From Blattamonas nauphoetae (Eukaryota > Preaxostyla > Oxymonadida): a DNA stretch of 64,000 nt. Below are positions 1 to 11,044 of the stretch, piece by piece. The translations under genes and the position numbers were made by a program. Position 1 is the stretch's first letter. Each line of letters opens with the position of its first letter. A model generated the notes under the pieces. It was not told the DNA's origin. It saw only the letters and a list, made by a program, of their open reading frames with translations, and did not search any database. Where the stretch lies: assembly GCA_033064195.1 (NCBI GenBank), contig JARBJD010000063.1, positions 242,372 through 306,371 on the forward strand, in the 5' to 3' direction.

Positions 1-462
1 CCAATTATCACGAAAGGTATCTTGGATGCTGCGGACTCTGCAGCCTGCAGCCATCTTGGCCGATACGTTACCCCGGTCAATGCGGGACAGGTCGCTTTCA
101 CTTTGGGGCTCACTCAACCAGCGACAGCCCCCAATGATCTGCTTCTACCTCCCAATCAATCTCCAGGGTTCACTCAGTCCAATAATCCACAACAACAGTT
201 TAGTCAAAATTCTTTCTCTCAACAAGGGGGGTCAGTCCGCCTCCCGACTCAACCCAAGGGACAACGCAACAGATTCTACCACAAACGACATTAACACAAC
301 CATCCAGTCGACCAGTTCCGGAGAGGCTGAGGGATGCCTTGGCGAGATGGGAGGAGATAGGCGGGAAGGAGAGGGTGTTAGCAGGGGCAATGTGGGAGTG
401 GATCAGTCCAGAGTCCCCGCAGAAGTTGCAAGAACTCCCGTGGTCTCCTCCATTCAAGGGCA

Positions 463-2244
463 ATGTGGAGGAGACGGCGGCTTTTCATTCACTCTTGTTG
501 GAAGAGATCCAGACGGGTGTGGTTGTTCCTGTCCCACAAACGGAAGTCACCCTCTCTTCATACCTTCCTTGTCCCAAAAACGGGGAGATGGCGGAAGATC
601 TTGAATGCGACGGCACTCAACAAGGAACTGAAGGTCGAGCATTTCAAAATGGAAGATGTAAAAACAGCGACCTCTTTCATCAATGGAGGAGAATGGATGA
701 CGAGTATAGACCTGAAGAATGCATATCAACATGTCTTGGTGCCTCCACAACTCAGGAAGTATCTCTGCTTCGAGTTCGAGAAGCAGTTTTATCAATACGT
801 GGGAATGCCGTTCGGGTTGTCGACTGCTCCGCGAACGTTTACGAAGATTATGCGTTGTGCTGTGAAACATCTCCGCCACATTCTCCAGATTCCGATAATC
901 TTCTATCTAGACGACATTCTCCTCATCTCGCAAACGATGGAGTCGGCAAGGGTTAATACAGAAAGAGCGATGGAAACCCTGACAAACTTGGGTTTTCAGA
1001 TTGCCGTCAGCAAGTGTCAGACAGTCCCATCCCAATCAATCGAATTCTTGGGATGGTCGATCGACGCGGTTACACAATCGATCTCAATCACCTCGTCTCG
1101 ACGCTCCAAACTCCTCCATCAATTGCGGATGACCAAGGCAATCATCCTACATCGAGAATCAATCAGAGTGAGGGACTTGGCAGCTCTGATCGGTCGTCTC
1201 AACTTCCTTCGAACGGTCATTCCAGCTGCGAGCCTCAACCTGCAGAAATTAAACCAATGGAAAGACATGGGTGCCAGGCAGGGTGGATGGGAAGCGAAGG
1301 TCCAGCTCAACCGTCTCCACCTGGGAGAGATCACCTTCTGGGCTTCAGCGATAGAACGGAACACTCCTCACTCCTTCCGTCAAGTCACACCCACAGCATC
1401 TCTCACCACAGATGCGAGCCCATGGGGCTGGGGATGTGTGCTCACGATTGGGGAGGAGACAACTCTCTTCCATGGAGTCTGGACCGAACAGCAGAAGGTT
1501 CAGACGTCCAATTGGAAAGAAACGGCAGCGATTCGTTTCTCCCTAATCAAAGCGACCATGCTCCTCAAGCAGAAGGATGTGCGGGCAATCACAGTTCACA
1601 GCGACAATACGACGGCCGTTCAAAATGTGAAGAAGCAGAGAGCCACCTCATCCCTTGTTCAGATCACGAATCAAACTCTTCAAACAATCAGATCGAGTGG
1701 GATGATTCTGGCCGACATCCAACACATTGCGGGAGTGAAGAATACAGTAGCGGATGCTCTGTCAAGGCTCCACCCTCTTGCGGAGTTCATGCTGACCCCT
1801 CTAGCGCTTCAGGTATTGAAAGATCGATGGTCTTACGTTCCTCTGATCGATCTCTTCGCCACAGATCAGAACAGACAATGTCACAAATACTTCTCGCTGA
1901 GACCGGAAGAGCACTCAGCTGGCGTGAATGCCCTCGTCGTCAACTGGACAGGGATGATACAACCTCTCTGTCATCCTCCGATTCTCCTCATTCCACGAGT
2001 TCTGAAGAAGCTGAGGGAGGAACCAGTGAAGAAGGGAGTCCTCATCACTCCGGACTGGAGCAATCAAACTTGGTCTCCTCTCCTATCTCTGGTGGAGTTG
2101 GACAGCATCGTTCTCGGACCATACTCCACGATGACAGTGAATACGGATCCGACATCGGAAGCGAGCCTCCCCCCAGGGAATGTACGAGCATCTCTGGTGG
2201 GGAGAGAACCTGGAGGGGAGAGACTTCTTCAGAAGTCTGTGTGA
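463..2244 (+). CDS. DIRS-like reverse transcriptase and RNase H region
   Basis: This part encodes the element's polymerase. The fingers/palm region reads VPKTGRWRKILNATALNKEL and MTSIDLKNAYQHV, and the catalytic box is FYLDDILLIS near residues 145-155. After a thumb-like stretch an RNase H domain follows, with TDASPWGWG near residue 315, an internal HSDNTTAV and a final AGVKNTVADALSR. A C-terminal extension of about 120 residues (LIDLFATDQNRQ onward) matches the region that follows RNase H in DIRS elements. Its 3' end overlaps the recombinase gene by 65 bases. It would copy element RNA into DNA. The start given is only the first methionine in this frame. Confidence 0.8.
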   Translation: MWRRRRLFIHSCWKRSRRVWLFLSHKRKSPSLHTFLVPKTGRWRKILNATALNKELKVEHFKMEDVKTATSFINGGEWMTSIDLKNAYQHVLVPPQLRKYLCFEFEKQFYQYVGMPFGLSTAPRTFTKIMRCAVKHLRHILQIPIIFYLDDILLISQTMESARVNTERAMETLTNLGFQIAVSKCQTVPSQSIEFLGWSIDAVTQSISITSSRRSKLLHQLRMTKAIILHRESIRVRDLAALIGRLNFLRTVIPAASLNLQKLNQWKDMGARQGGWEAKVQLNRLHLGEITFWASAIERNTPHSFRQVTPTASLTTDASPWGWGCVLTIGEETTLFHGVWTEQQKVQTSNWKETAAIRFSLIKATMLLKQKDVRAITVHSDNTTAVQNVKKQRATSSLVQITNQTLQTIRSSGMILADIQHIAGVKNTVADALSRLHPLAEFMLTPLALQVLKDRWSYVPLIDLFATDQNRQCHKYFSLRPEEHSAGVNALVVNWTGMIQPLCHPPILLIPRVLKKLREEPVKKGVLITPDWSNQTWSPLLSLVELDSIVLGPYSTMTVNTDPTSEASLPPGNVRASLVGREPGGERLLQKSV

Positions 2245-3283
2245 TGAGGGAAGAATCCCAATGAATGTCCGAAATGTGGAAGAAGACGCATACAAACACA
2301 AGGGCCCTTGGATGCGGGCTTGGAAGTTATTCAAACAATATTGCGAGAAGTTCAATCATTCTGTTTCCTTCATTGTTGCCAAGTCAACAAACATTGAACA
2401 ACTTCTTTGCAGTTTCGTCGCAGATCTTGCCGAGCGGTTCCCACCTCCGAACCAACTCCCTCACACAGCAGTTCCGAAAGTCGTCAGATCATTAGGCCTC
2501 TTCCACCCAACACTGCACAACGACAGGTCACACCTGAATTCTTTCAGACAGGTTCTTGCAAAGAGTCACCCAAAGAACAAGTCAAAACGTCACTACACCG
2601 TAATGTGGAATATTGATCTGCTCCTGAACTGGGCACAGAAAACAAATGAATTAGCCAGCGAAGATCCAGAGGTCCAGCAGATGAGAGCGTTGTCTCTCCT
2701 CCTTGCAACGACGTGCTGTCGCCGTGCAGAGATTGTCAACCTTCGATGGAGGGACGTTGACTTCCATGAATCATCGGACTTCATTCCAACGTCATTTGCG
2801 ACGGTGACAATCAGGGCAAAACAGAATCAATTGCAGGACGACATCAGATTTGTTCGAGACGAAGGGGATGAATCATTCTCAGCCTTTCGAGCATTGATCG
2901 CACATAAGAGAAACATCGAGCGAGTCATTGCAGAGTCGGTTGACACAGACATTGCGAATTGCAAGATATGGTATGATTTCAGGAAAGGCGTTCCACTGAA
3001 GATGCCGGCCATTGCGTCCATTCTAAAAAGTGTGCTGAAAGAGATCGGTGTCCCTGGTTCTTACGGACCATACACGGTCAAGCATGCAGCGGTGAGCCAC
3101 CTCAGGCGTGTGGCCAAGGTTCCGCTGGAAGTAGTCAATAGCCATGTGGGTTGGTCTCTCACTTCGACAATTGCAGACGTCTACTACTCTGCTCCAATCC
3201 TGATTGGAACTGGAGTACCCACACTCGCAGAGAGTTGGTGGCTGCCCTTACGGGTTCACGGCCTTCCAACTGTATCGAACTAG
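2180..3283 (+). CDS. DIRS-like tyrosine recombinase
   Basis: A 367-residue protein of the lambda-integrase/Cre type, expected to insert a circular DNA intermediate by strand exchange without making a target duplication. The catalytic signature is visible: CRRAEIVNLRW gives the first arginine (near residue 175), KHAAVSHLRR gives the His-x-x-Arg (near residue 305), NSHVGW gives the next His/Trp, and VYYSAP supplies the tyrosine near residue 335. The N-terminal half has the helical SAM-like DNA-binding character usual in the family (KLFKQYCEKF). The gene overlaps the polymerase region and is the last gene of the element. Confidence 0.8.
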   Translation: MYEHLWWGENLEGRDFFRSLCDEGRIPMNVRNVEEDAYKHKGPWMRAWKLFKQYCEKFNHSVSFIVAKSTNIEQLLCSFVADLAERFPPPNQLPHTAVPKVVRSLGLFHPTLHNDRSHLNSFRQVLAKSHPKNKSKRHYTVMWNIDLLLNWAQKTNELASEDPEVQQMRALSLLLATTCCRRAEIVNLRWRDVDFHESSDFIPTSFATVTIRAKQNQLQDDIRFVRDEGDESFSAFRALIAHKRNIERVIAESVDTDIANCKIWYDFRKGVPLKMPAIASILKSVLKEIGVPGSYGPYTVKHAAVSHLRRVAKVPLEVVNSHVGWSLTSTIADVYYSAPILIGTGVPTLAESWWLPLRVHGLPTVSN

Positions 3284-3375
3284 CTGTACAGGAGAAAGAA
3301 TCAAGACATCCTTCTCTTCTTTTTCATTTTCAATGATTCTTCTCCCTTCTTTTAGGTCCCTTTCAACTCTCACTT

Positions 3376-3446
3376 GTTGAAGGCACAGGTTTGGTAGAGG
3401 ATTGAGTGAAAGGAAATCCTTCTACAACAAACCAGTGCCCTTCAAC
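3376..3446. repeat. Imperfect inverted repeat in the DIRS 3' region
   Basis: The left arm (3376-3398) and right arm (3420-3446) are imperfect reverse complements of about 23-27 bases, built on GTTGAAGGCAC and its complement, with a 21-base spacer. They lie about 90 bases after the recombinase stop, where DIRS elements carry terminal and internal complementary repeats. The right arm recurs exactly as its reverse complement at 11289-11315. Confidence 0.65.
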
Positions 3447-4713
3447 TAAGAACGCAGCCACACAACTGGGGCTCGTTCGGGGGGACTCTTGTTTTTATGT
3501 CGCGGAGCGACTCTGAACATACCTTTTGGTTCTTTTACACTTCATTAGTCACTTTTGACCTCTCGTTTTAGGCATGGGCAGTGGTCGGTCTGAGAACATC
3601 GAGTCCAGTCCCTAAAAATAAAACAGTCGGCGACTTTTTTGAACTGCCCTTTAGTCGAGTGGTAGCACATAAGCTTTTTGCTCCCCGGACCCAGGATCGA
3701 ATCCCGCCAGGGTCACTTTATTGTTTCCTTTTTCTCATTTTTGATTCACAACAACTCTATAATTGGTTCATCTCATATTTCTCAAAATTAATGTTCAACA
3801 CGTCGTAGATCAAGAGTCCCTGAGTCGGTCTGTCCTTCCCCAACATCGGACAAAAAGTCGGCCTGTCAGACCGACTCCGACTCCTCCTCTTCGTTCTGAC
3901 AGCATCTCCACGAATCCAAACAATTACAAAACGGTATTCTTTTTCTTCTCAGTACTTACTTCTCGTTTTCACTCATGATCTCACATGCGATTCCAGTTGT
4001 TCCACTGTCGAGTCAGATCGAGACATGATCCTCAACAGTCTTCACAATTTCTCATTTCTCTTCTACTGATCATCTTACGGTTTCGCTTTTCCATTTTTTC
4101 TCTTTTCAGGATGCATGAACCACATGATCGGAAGTGAACGAACAGATCTCCAACATCGTCTTGGCACACCCGTATCTCAACACGAGAGTCAAGTTCTCTC
4201 TTTTCATTCATTATTTTCGCCATTCCATGCTTTCTTCTTCTCCAGGACGTCGATCTTGAGTCACATACAATAATCAGTCTGTTTCTCCATCATTGATTAT
4301 TTCTGTGTCATATGAAGAAGAAATTTTCATTCTCTCACACTCCTCGGGACTTCCTCTTTCGATTTTCAAATAGATCCTGTTTGATCGAGCAGACCATCCT
4401 CAACTCGTCCAACTTGCCCAACTTACTCTAATATGCCCCCGCAATCTCTGTGTCATCTCTCTCTGGAGCTCTTCAGTCCCCTTTTCGATGATTTATCTGT
4501 CAACCTCAACAATAGCTTGTCAATGACATGGGCCATCATTGACTGTGGTATGGCAGTTCGTAAAACGACTGTCATATCTCTCACCTCCTTTTCCCTCACC
4601 CTTTCACGCGAATGAATTGATCGCCACTGGATGTCCCACGATCTTCATCTATTGTGAAGGATCATGAACATCTCACATAATTACCCTGTATGGCCCTCTT
4701 TTCCTGTTTTATT
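3447..4713. other. Intergenic stretch after the retroelement
   Basis: No supported protein gene. The stretch holds the outer retroelement end (TAGGCATGGGCAG at 3569-3581), a tRNA-like sequence (3645-3715), a small hairpin built on GTCGGCCTG/CAGACCGAC near 3860-3880 and T-rich sequence. A polypyrimidine tract ending in TTTTTAG at about 4724 looks like the 3' splice site of the next candidate gene. Confidence 0.5.
3645..3715 (+). tRNA. tRNA-like sequence, possibly a tRNA pseudogene or SINE head
   Basis: A 71-base stretch contains a good Pol III A box (TAGTCGAGTGGT, 3652-3663) and B box (GGATCGAATCC, 3694-3704) at tRNA spacing. A T-rich anticodon loop around AAGCTTTTTGCT would read UUU (Lys) if it folds. 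Pairing is incomplete: the acceptor arms (TGCCCTT with CAGGGTC) match only in the middle, and the T-stem has two mismatches. A degraded tRNA or a tRNA-derived repeat is therefore more likely than a working tRNA gene. It lies about 200 bases beyond the retroelement's inverted repeat. Confidence 0.4.
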
Positions 4714-4731
4714 CCTAGTTTTTAGGATCTG

Positions 4732-6943
4732 ATGGAGAGGAACCAAGCCTTCATCACCATGCTCACTATCAAGGCTCCTTCCGAAATTTATGCCAATCAA
4801 AACAGTCATTTGAATGCTCTTTCCAAATGCTTCCAACACACAGCCACCTTCTCTTTCTCTGTTCATCGTCATCTTCAGCCCCTCCCGACCTCATCGATTC
4901 GTTTCTCAAATCAGTCGACATCTCCTCCTCTCCCTCCGACACTCCCTTCCGTCACGATCGACACCTGAACCTGATCTCCGCACTCAGCCAGTCTTCGTCT
5001 CCTCTCGTCACCAAACTCAGCGAACCGCTCCTCGACCCAACATTCCCTCTCCGCTCCCTCCTCTCCCTCGCTCGTTCACCGACCCTGCCAGCTCCTTCCT
5101 CCGATTGGCCAATACAAACCCTGAATTCTTCCGACGCATCATCGAGAACAACACTGGCCACATTTTGGACATCGCCATTTCCACTGCAGTGAATTCTATT
5201 CGAGTGGTGCCAGAAGTGCTATCTGAACCACGCTGTCTGGACTTTGGGAGAGCGACTCCCAATTGGGTTGTGCTGCTCAACGCGATTGCAGACGTGAAGA
5301 TGGATCTGACACAAAACAGCGACGAGTTCAACTCAATCAGGGCATCTCATCTCACTTTCCTCATTCTCTCCACTGCGAGCACGAACAACGAGCTGTCGAC
5401 AGCTGCTGTGTCTGTCTTCTCGAACCAATTTGGCCAGTCCACACCACACACCGAGGCACTCCTCTTCACCCCACCATTCGACAATCAAAACCACATCCTC
5501 CTAGCACATCATCAGCCAACTCTCCCGAATCATCACTCTCGCCCGCATCTCCCCAATCGTCACTCTCGCCCGCTTCTCCCCAATCGTCACTCTCGCCCGC
5601 TTCTCCCCAATCGTCACTCTCGCCCGCATCTCCCGAATCATCACTCTCGCCCGCATCTCCCGAATCATCACTCTCGCCCGCTTCTCCCCAATCGTCACTC
5701 TCGCCCGCTTCTCCCCAATCGTCACTCTCGCCCGCATCTCCCGAATCATCACTCTCGCCCGCATCTCCCGAATCATCACTCTCGCCCGCTTCTCCCCAAT
5801 CGTCACTCTCGCCCGCTTCTCCCCAATCGTCACTCTCGCCCGCTTCTCCCCAATCGTCACTCTCGCCCGCTTCTCCCGAATCATCACTCTCGCCCGCATC
5901 TCCCGAATCATCACTCTCGCCCGCATCTCCCGAATCATCACTCTCGCCCGCATCTCCCGAATCATCACTCTCGCCCACATCTCCCGAATCATCACTCTCG
6001 CCCGCTTCTCCCCAATCGTCACTCTCGCCAGCTTCTCCCGAATCATCACTCTCGCCCGCATCTCCCGAATCATCACTCTCGCCCGCTTCTCCCCAATCGT
6101 CACTCTCGCCCGCTTCTCCCCAATCGTCACTCTCGCCCGCATCTCCCGAATCATCACTCTCGCCCGCATCTCCCGAATCATCACTCTCGCCCGCATCTCC
6201 CGAATCATCACTCTCGCCCACATCTCCCGAATCATCACTCGCCCGCTTCTCCCCAATCGTCACTCTCGCCCACTTCTCCCCAATCGTCACTCTCGCCCGC
6301 ATCTCCCGAATCGTCACTCGCCCGCTTCTCCCCAATCGTCACTCTCGCCCGCTTCTCCCGAATCATCACTCGCCCGCATCTCCCGAATCATCACTCTCGC
6401 CCGCATCTCCCGAATCATCACTCTCGCCCACATCTCCCGAATCATCACTCTCGCCCGCATCTCCCCAATCGTCACCTCGCCGCTTCTCCCCAATCGTCAC
6501 TCGCCCGCTTCTCCCCAATCGTCACTCGCCCGCTTCTCCCGAATCATCACTCTCGCCACTTCTCCCCAATCGTCACTCTCGCCCGCTTCTCCCCAATCGT
6601 CACTCTCGCCCGCTTCTCCCCAATCGTCACTCTCGCCCGCTTCTCCCCAATCGTCACTCGCCCGCTTCTCCCCAATCGTCACTCGCCCGCTTCTCCCCAA
6701 TCGTCACTCTCGCCCGCTTCTCCCCAATCGTCACTCTCGCCCGCTTCTCCCCAATCGTCACTCTCGCCCGCTTCTCCCCAATCGTCACTCGCCCGCTTCT
6801 CCCCAATCGTCACTCTCGCCGGCATCTCCCGAATCGTCACTCGCCCGCATCTCCACATAGCTCTCCTCGCCAACGTAAGACTTTCCACTTGCACCCTCCA
6901 TTATCGTCCCAACTTCACTTACTTGTCCGTTCGAGTCCGTTGA
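4732..6943 (+). CDS. Unrecognised host gene running into a Ser/Pro repeat tract, exon structure unresolved
   Basis: A likely exon begins after TTTTTAG at about 4724 and reads MERNQAFITMLTIKAP from 4732. About 5100-5500 a well-formed helical stretch follows (NPEFFRRIIENN, TPNWVVLLNAIADV, ASHLTFLILSTAS), reminiscent of HEAT/ARM-like repeats, though I recognise no family. Between these parts the coding signal changes frame at least once, so unplaced introns or small frameshifts are present. The downstream part is the 27-bp minisatellite. In the frame of the helical stretch it encodes Pro/His/Arg-rich repeats; in the neighbouring frame it encodes the more protein-like SPASPQSSL/SPASPESSL. I give the outer limits of open sequence and do not trust the exact product. 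Confidence 0.35.
5520..6858. repeat. 27-bp minisatellite, about 50 units
   Basis: About 1340 bases of tandem units sharing the core CACTCTCGCCCGC followed by TTCTCCCCAATCGT or ATCTCCCGAATCAT. Two unit types alternate in blocks, which points to block-wise expansion. Most units are 27 bp, a multiple of three. Some in the last 600 bases are 25 bp because one TC of CTCTCG is missing, and these shift the frame. The unit has no stop codon in several frames of both strands, so long open frames across it say little about coding. Confidence 0.95.
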
Positions 6944-7534
6944 TCTCCTTTCTCACAATATCTGTCTTTTTATTCTAATCCTTCAATAAACAGTTCGATT
7001 CTCCATTTCTACGCCTAAAATCAACACTCCGTTGTTGCTTTTGCCTTCAAACTCACTATTATTACTACTTTTCAATTATCCGCCCTAGATTGATGCAATC
7101 TTAATCAACATTTTAGTATTGAGTACAGCGGAAAATGTAAAACTGCAAGGACGAGATGAGATGGCACTGAAGTTCAAACATGGTTTATTCTCTTCTTTGG
7201 GGAGTATGCTAGTGTTCTTTTAGACGCTCACAACCAAAACGGCCTTATTGGTTTGTTTGTGAGACATTGGTCCACTTGGGGGATTGATCGGATCTCAATT
7301 ATTAAGACAAGGTTCACTTGCCTAATTGGAATTTCACGAACAAATTTGGAGACAAAACAGAGAAATGTGGAATCATTATTAAAATGGAACGATGAACGGA
7401 GAAAAGAGTGAAAAGTGAATTGTGACAATCCACAGCGGCCCGGCTCTTTCGAATTGATTGAAAATCAGAAACCGACAAATGTGAATCGGTATCTTAATCA
7501 CAAATCTCGTCATGTTTTTCTTCTTCCTTCAAGT

Positions 7535-7873
7535 TTAAGAGTGAGAGATTGTTGCATTCTTGCTCGAGTTGCACATCTTGCTTGAACAATGGAGTTTGAG
7601 CATTTTCCGACTGAGACATCTCAGAAAAGGTCTGGTTGGGTCAGAAATCAGAGTTGGAAGAATAATGGATGAAAGGAAGGAGACATTCATTGCTTTCAAA
7701 GACTCACAGAAATCACTTCCATTTCGCAGGCGGTGATCCTCCAAATTTTCGTATCCGACCGAATTTCTGCATTCAACAGAATACATCTTGATCTTTGTCT
7801 GTGAATACACAATTTCAGCGAAAGTGGACGGAATGAGAGAAAGCAGTGCAAGAGAACGGCGAGATATCATCAT
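7535..7873 (-). CDS. Possible small secreted protein
   Basis: A 112-residue open frame starting at MMISRRSLALLSLIPSTFAE, which has the basic start, hydrophobic core and small residues of a signal peptide. The rest has six cysteines (VECRNS, DFCESL, LRCLSR, LHCSSKMCNSS among them) and several possible N-glycosylation sites. No family is recognised. The frame extends 12 codons upstream of the start given, but the signal peptide favours this methionine. It stands alone with no supported neighbour within 500 bases. It could equally be one exon of a longer gene or a chance frame. Confidence 0.3.
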   Translation of the reverse strand: MMISRRSLALLSLIPSTFAEIVYSQTKIKMYSVECRNSVGYENLEDHRLRNGSDFCESLKAMNVSFLSSIILPTLISDPTRPFLRCLSRKMLKLHCSSKMCNSSKNATISHS

Positions 7874-10800
7874 ACAGTCTGAAATAGTTGAGTAAAATGG
7901 AGGACACACAGTATATTTGTGGATATTTGCATGGTTTCATCGAAGTGCAATTTGACAAATGGTTTCGAAAAGAGTCGTTTTCACTGAAGATTGACTGCTA
8001 TACTTGTATTTTGGGAGAGTGTTGCCAAAAATGTCGGAAGATTTAGAGACTGTACAAAAGAAAGCTGAACGTACTCGATTTAACCCGCAACTCCGGATAA
8101 ACCCACACCCTTGATCTTCAGCCCAGAATTCGGACATATTCCCAGTTTTATCACTATTTCGCTGGAATTATGTCACAGTCTGTGCTGGAGAACACTTAAT
8201 ATCAAGAAATGAACAAGAAAGGGTCGTTGATCAAGATCACGACCATAATATTATGAAACCAAAATGTGTCATTCGAGTGTCGATGATGGAAGGGCCAATC
8301 GGTGCCCAAAGGTAGTGAGGAAGGAGGGAAGGGCAGTGCCGGCAGCGTTGTCTCACCAGCCGTCGCGCGAGGTCCGAGAGAGCGACGCTAAACTTGTGGT
8401 TCTGCTGGGGATCGGATGAGTGCTTTGCGGCGGATGTAGTGCCAGTGGAAGCAGGATTTCGAAGTTGCTGGCGAGTGGAAGGCGGCGGTGGAGCTCACTT
8501 CATACTCAACGATTTGGTGAATGCGAGACTTTTGAACGATTCGATACAACAGTCGGCCTCACTATACGGAAGTGATTGAGCGATTGATCACAGAGGAGAC
8601 GGTGACACTGAGTGGCTGGTGGAGGTGGGCTGTCTCGATGAGCACGATTCGAAGTTGGAGGGACACACCGGCGCCTGCATCTCCGACGGCATCGCCCTTC
8701 GACCTGGTTGGGCAGCAGTTCGAGCGGATAGAATCTACTGTGCCGACGGTCCTACTGATAGCTGGGAATGGAAGCAGACATATTTGCTGTGTTTTAGCCG
8801 TCGTCTGAAGTGGAGTCGCTTTCGCACGCTCAGCTCCGGATCCTGCGGGATTTGATTGTGGACAGTCGGCTCTCCATCCCCACTCGCTCGACCGACACTC
8901 CGCCTCATCCGCCAGCTGTCTGACCGTCTTCTGATGCGCAGCTGACTCATTCGGAGCTTCTGACACCGCCCGCCCACCATAACCGGCCGATCCGTCTCGT
9001 TTCACTTGGGAACTACAGACAACACCGCTTGTGCGTGTGATGGAGTCGGAAAGTGAGGAGGGGGCGTCAGTTGATCCAGGATTCGTTTGCCTTGTACTAC
9101 AGCGATGTGGAATTGTGAGGGATGGGGAGGAGCCGCGACAGGAGCAGGAACGGCTGGTGGATGGTGGGAGACGAAGCCGAGCACAGAGAGAGACGAGGAA
9201 AGGAAGAGAAAGAATAAGAAGAAATGAGAGATGATGAGAGATGAATGAAAAAGTCAACAGATGATCAAGACAGATCTTTTATGACAGTCGAACACACTTT
9301 GGCTTCTTTGGCGGATTTCGATCTGTTTTCCGTCGATCAGGTCGAAATTGAAGTTTCCAACTGTGTGTGTGGGTTGTGAGGTAAATGGAGAGGAGAGAAG
9401 AATATGTGTCCACAAAAGAGATCATGAAAAGAATGAAAGACGACAACGAAAGGTGACGAGTTGATAAACAATGAACAGCATACGTCTTTTCCATGTTGGT
9501 CGGAGTTCAACTGCATCACTTCTAACAATCGCTCATCTGTGTACGATAGCCAGGACTAATCATGAGATGTACAAGTACAGTCAAGGTACATATGGACGGG
9601 ATTGCTCGTCGTCGTCCACAAACCGCCACTTTTCCACTTCTTCCTTGTTTATACGAATAGCTGCAGTCTGTCCGAGATTCACGCATGGTGCATTCGTATT
9701 GACGATGTATTTTGAAGGAGAGACGCGTAGATGTGCCAATGAGTTTGTTTTAGGAGTGGTTTACTCGGATGTTCACTCCCACTCTCCTTCGTCGATTGGG
9801 AACGTTCGATCGGTTGGATAGAGGCTTCGGTGGGATGTTGCTTGGATGATCTACGTCTGTGTCAATTTGATTCCATCCTCTTCGAACTGCTCGAGGGAAT
9901 TCGTTCCTGGCCACAAGTGAGGTGTGTTCTCCAGTTTTCGAGGCGGCTGGTGATGAAAAGTAGGATCAAATCGTTTCAGACGAATGACTTCGACAAGGAA
10001 CTCCGATGTGATGTTTGAACGAGAGAGAGTGAGGCGAACATGGATTAGGATTTCCACATTCGGTCATCCTTCAGAATGAAATTGCCGCAGGTCCCATTCC
10101 CAAAGTATCAACCGACATATGGTGCGGGACGATCAGGAAGTGAATGGAGATAATTTCCGAGGGCTGGGGAGGGAGAAGGGAGAGAGGTGAAAAAAATGGG
10201 AGGATAAGTGCATGGAGTGAGAAATTAGGGAGAGAAAGAGAAGTGAAAGATCACAAGAATTGTCGGAAATGATAAAAACACACTCTCTGCAGATAAGGTT
10301 GTGTGGCTCGCTCTGATTTTGCGTTCATTCACTCCTTGTGTGATTTGGCGAGTGAACGAAGTGAATTGAGACATGAGGTCCGAAGAATGCACGATGGACG
10401 TTGTGATGATCGTGTAATGTTCTGGATGGAAGTTCTGAAGCGAGCTAGTTCATTCATTTTAAATAGTTGATCAGTCCCAAATTGTGGATGGTTGAAGCGA
10501 AGACAACAGAATTTAACGACAATAATGTAGATTATGACTTCAATTTTTGTTCCCTCTTGATTTCAGAAAGATAAACTCTTAAGGTGACTTTGGTGATATG
10601 AAAATGGAGTTGCTGGTTATCCCGAAGTTGCGTGTTTATCCGATGATGTTGAATAAAAATACAATATACACCGTTGATGTGCAGAAAAGTTTCATCTGTC
10701 GTATCAAGTTGAAATACTTTTTAGATGTGATCAGAAACGCATTTTGAAGTACGAAAGGACAAATGATGCATGCGGTGATAATGACAGTCGGATGGGCTCG

Positions 10801-11007
10801 ATGGATGGAGAAAGAGAAGACGATCATCCCATGTTGTTTGTTTTTCTCGACACTTCGCCACGATTGTTACTCTGCGTCTATTTTAGGAAAACTACAGATG
10901 AATCCAAAGTGGATAATGAATCAGATTCAAGATAATTATTCTTCCGTTAGACTTGCAGTTTTGCATCTTCCGCTGTATCGTGAAATGGGATCGATCGTCC
11001 AGAAAAG

Positions 11008-11044
11008 CAGTCGGTCGGTCGACGACCAGTCGGACCGACCGCTG
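11008..11044. other. 12-bp GC-rich hairpin
   Basis: The left arm CAG-T-CGGTCGGTC (11008-11020, one bulged T) pairs perfectly with GACCGACCGCTG (11033-11044) around a 12-base loop. It lies at the edge of the retroelement remnant and may be part of its terminal structure. Confidence 0.7.

Larger units (their letters stand above)
1..3460 (+). mobile_element. DIRS-like tyrosine-recombinase retroelement, 3' part
   Basis: The window opens inside a retroelement whose 5' end lies to the left. In order it holds a gag-like tail (about 1-300), a reverse transcriptase/RNase H region (to 2244), an overlapping tyrosine recombinase (2180-3283) and a short non-coding 3' end with an inverted repeat (3376-3446). 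Reverse transcriptase plus tyrosine recombinase, with no DDE integrase or protease, is the hallmark of the DIRS order. The long reading frames suggest a young copy. The visible part looks nearly whole, with perhaps one or two breaks at the 5' side. I cannot see a split direct repeat or the left terminus. Confidence 0.85.

Noticed and set aside
5466-6335. Long minus-strand frames of Asp/Ser/Gly or Arg/Met repeats
   Set aside because: They are antisense readings of the 27-bp minisatellite, which has no stop in several frames; they have no unique flanking coding sequence.
8562-9257. 231-codon minus-strand frame starting with a hydrophobic stretch
   Set aside because: The hydrophobic start could pass for a signal peptide, but the remainder has shuffled composition, no domain, and overlaps equally open frames on the other strand.
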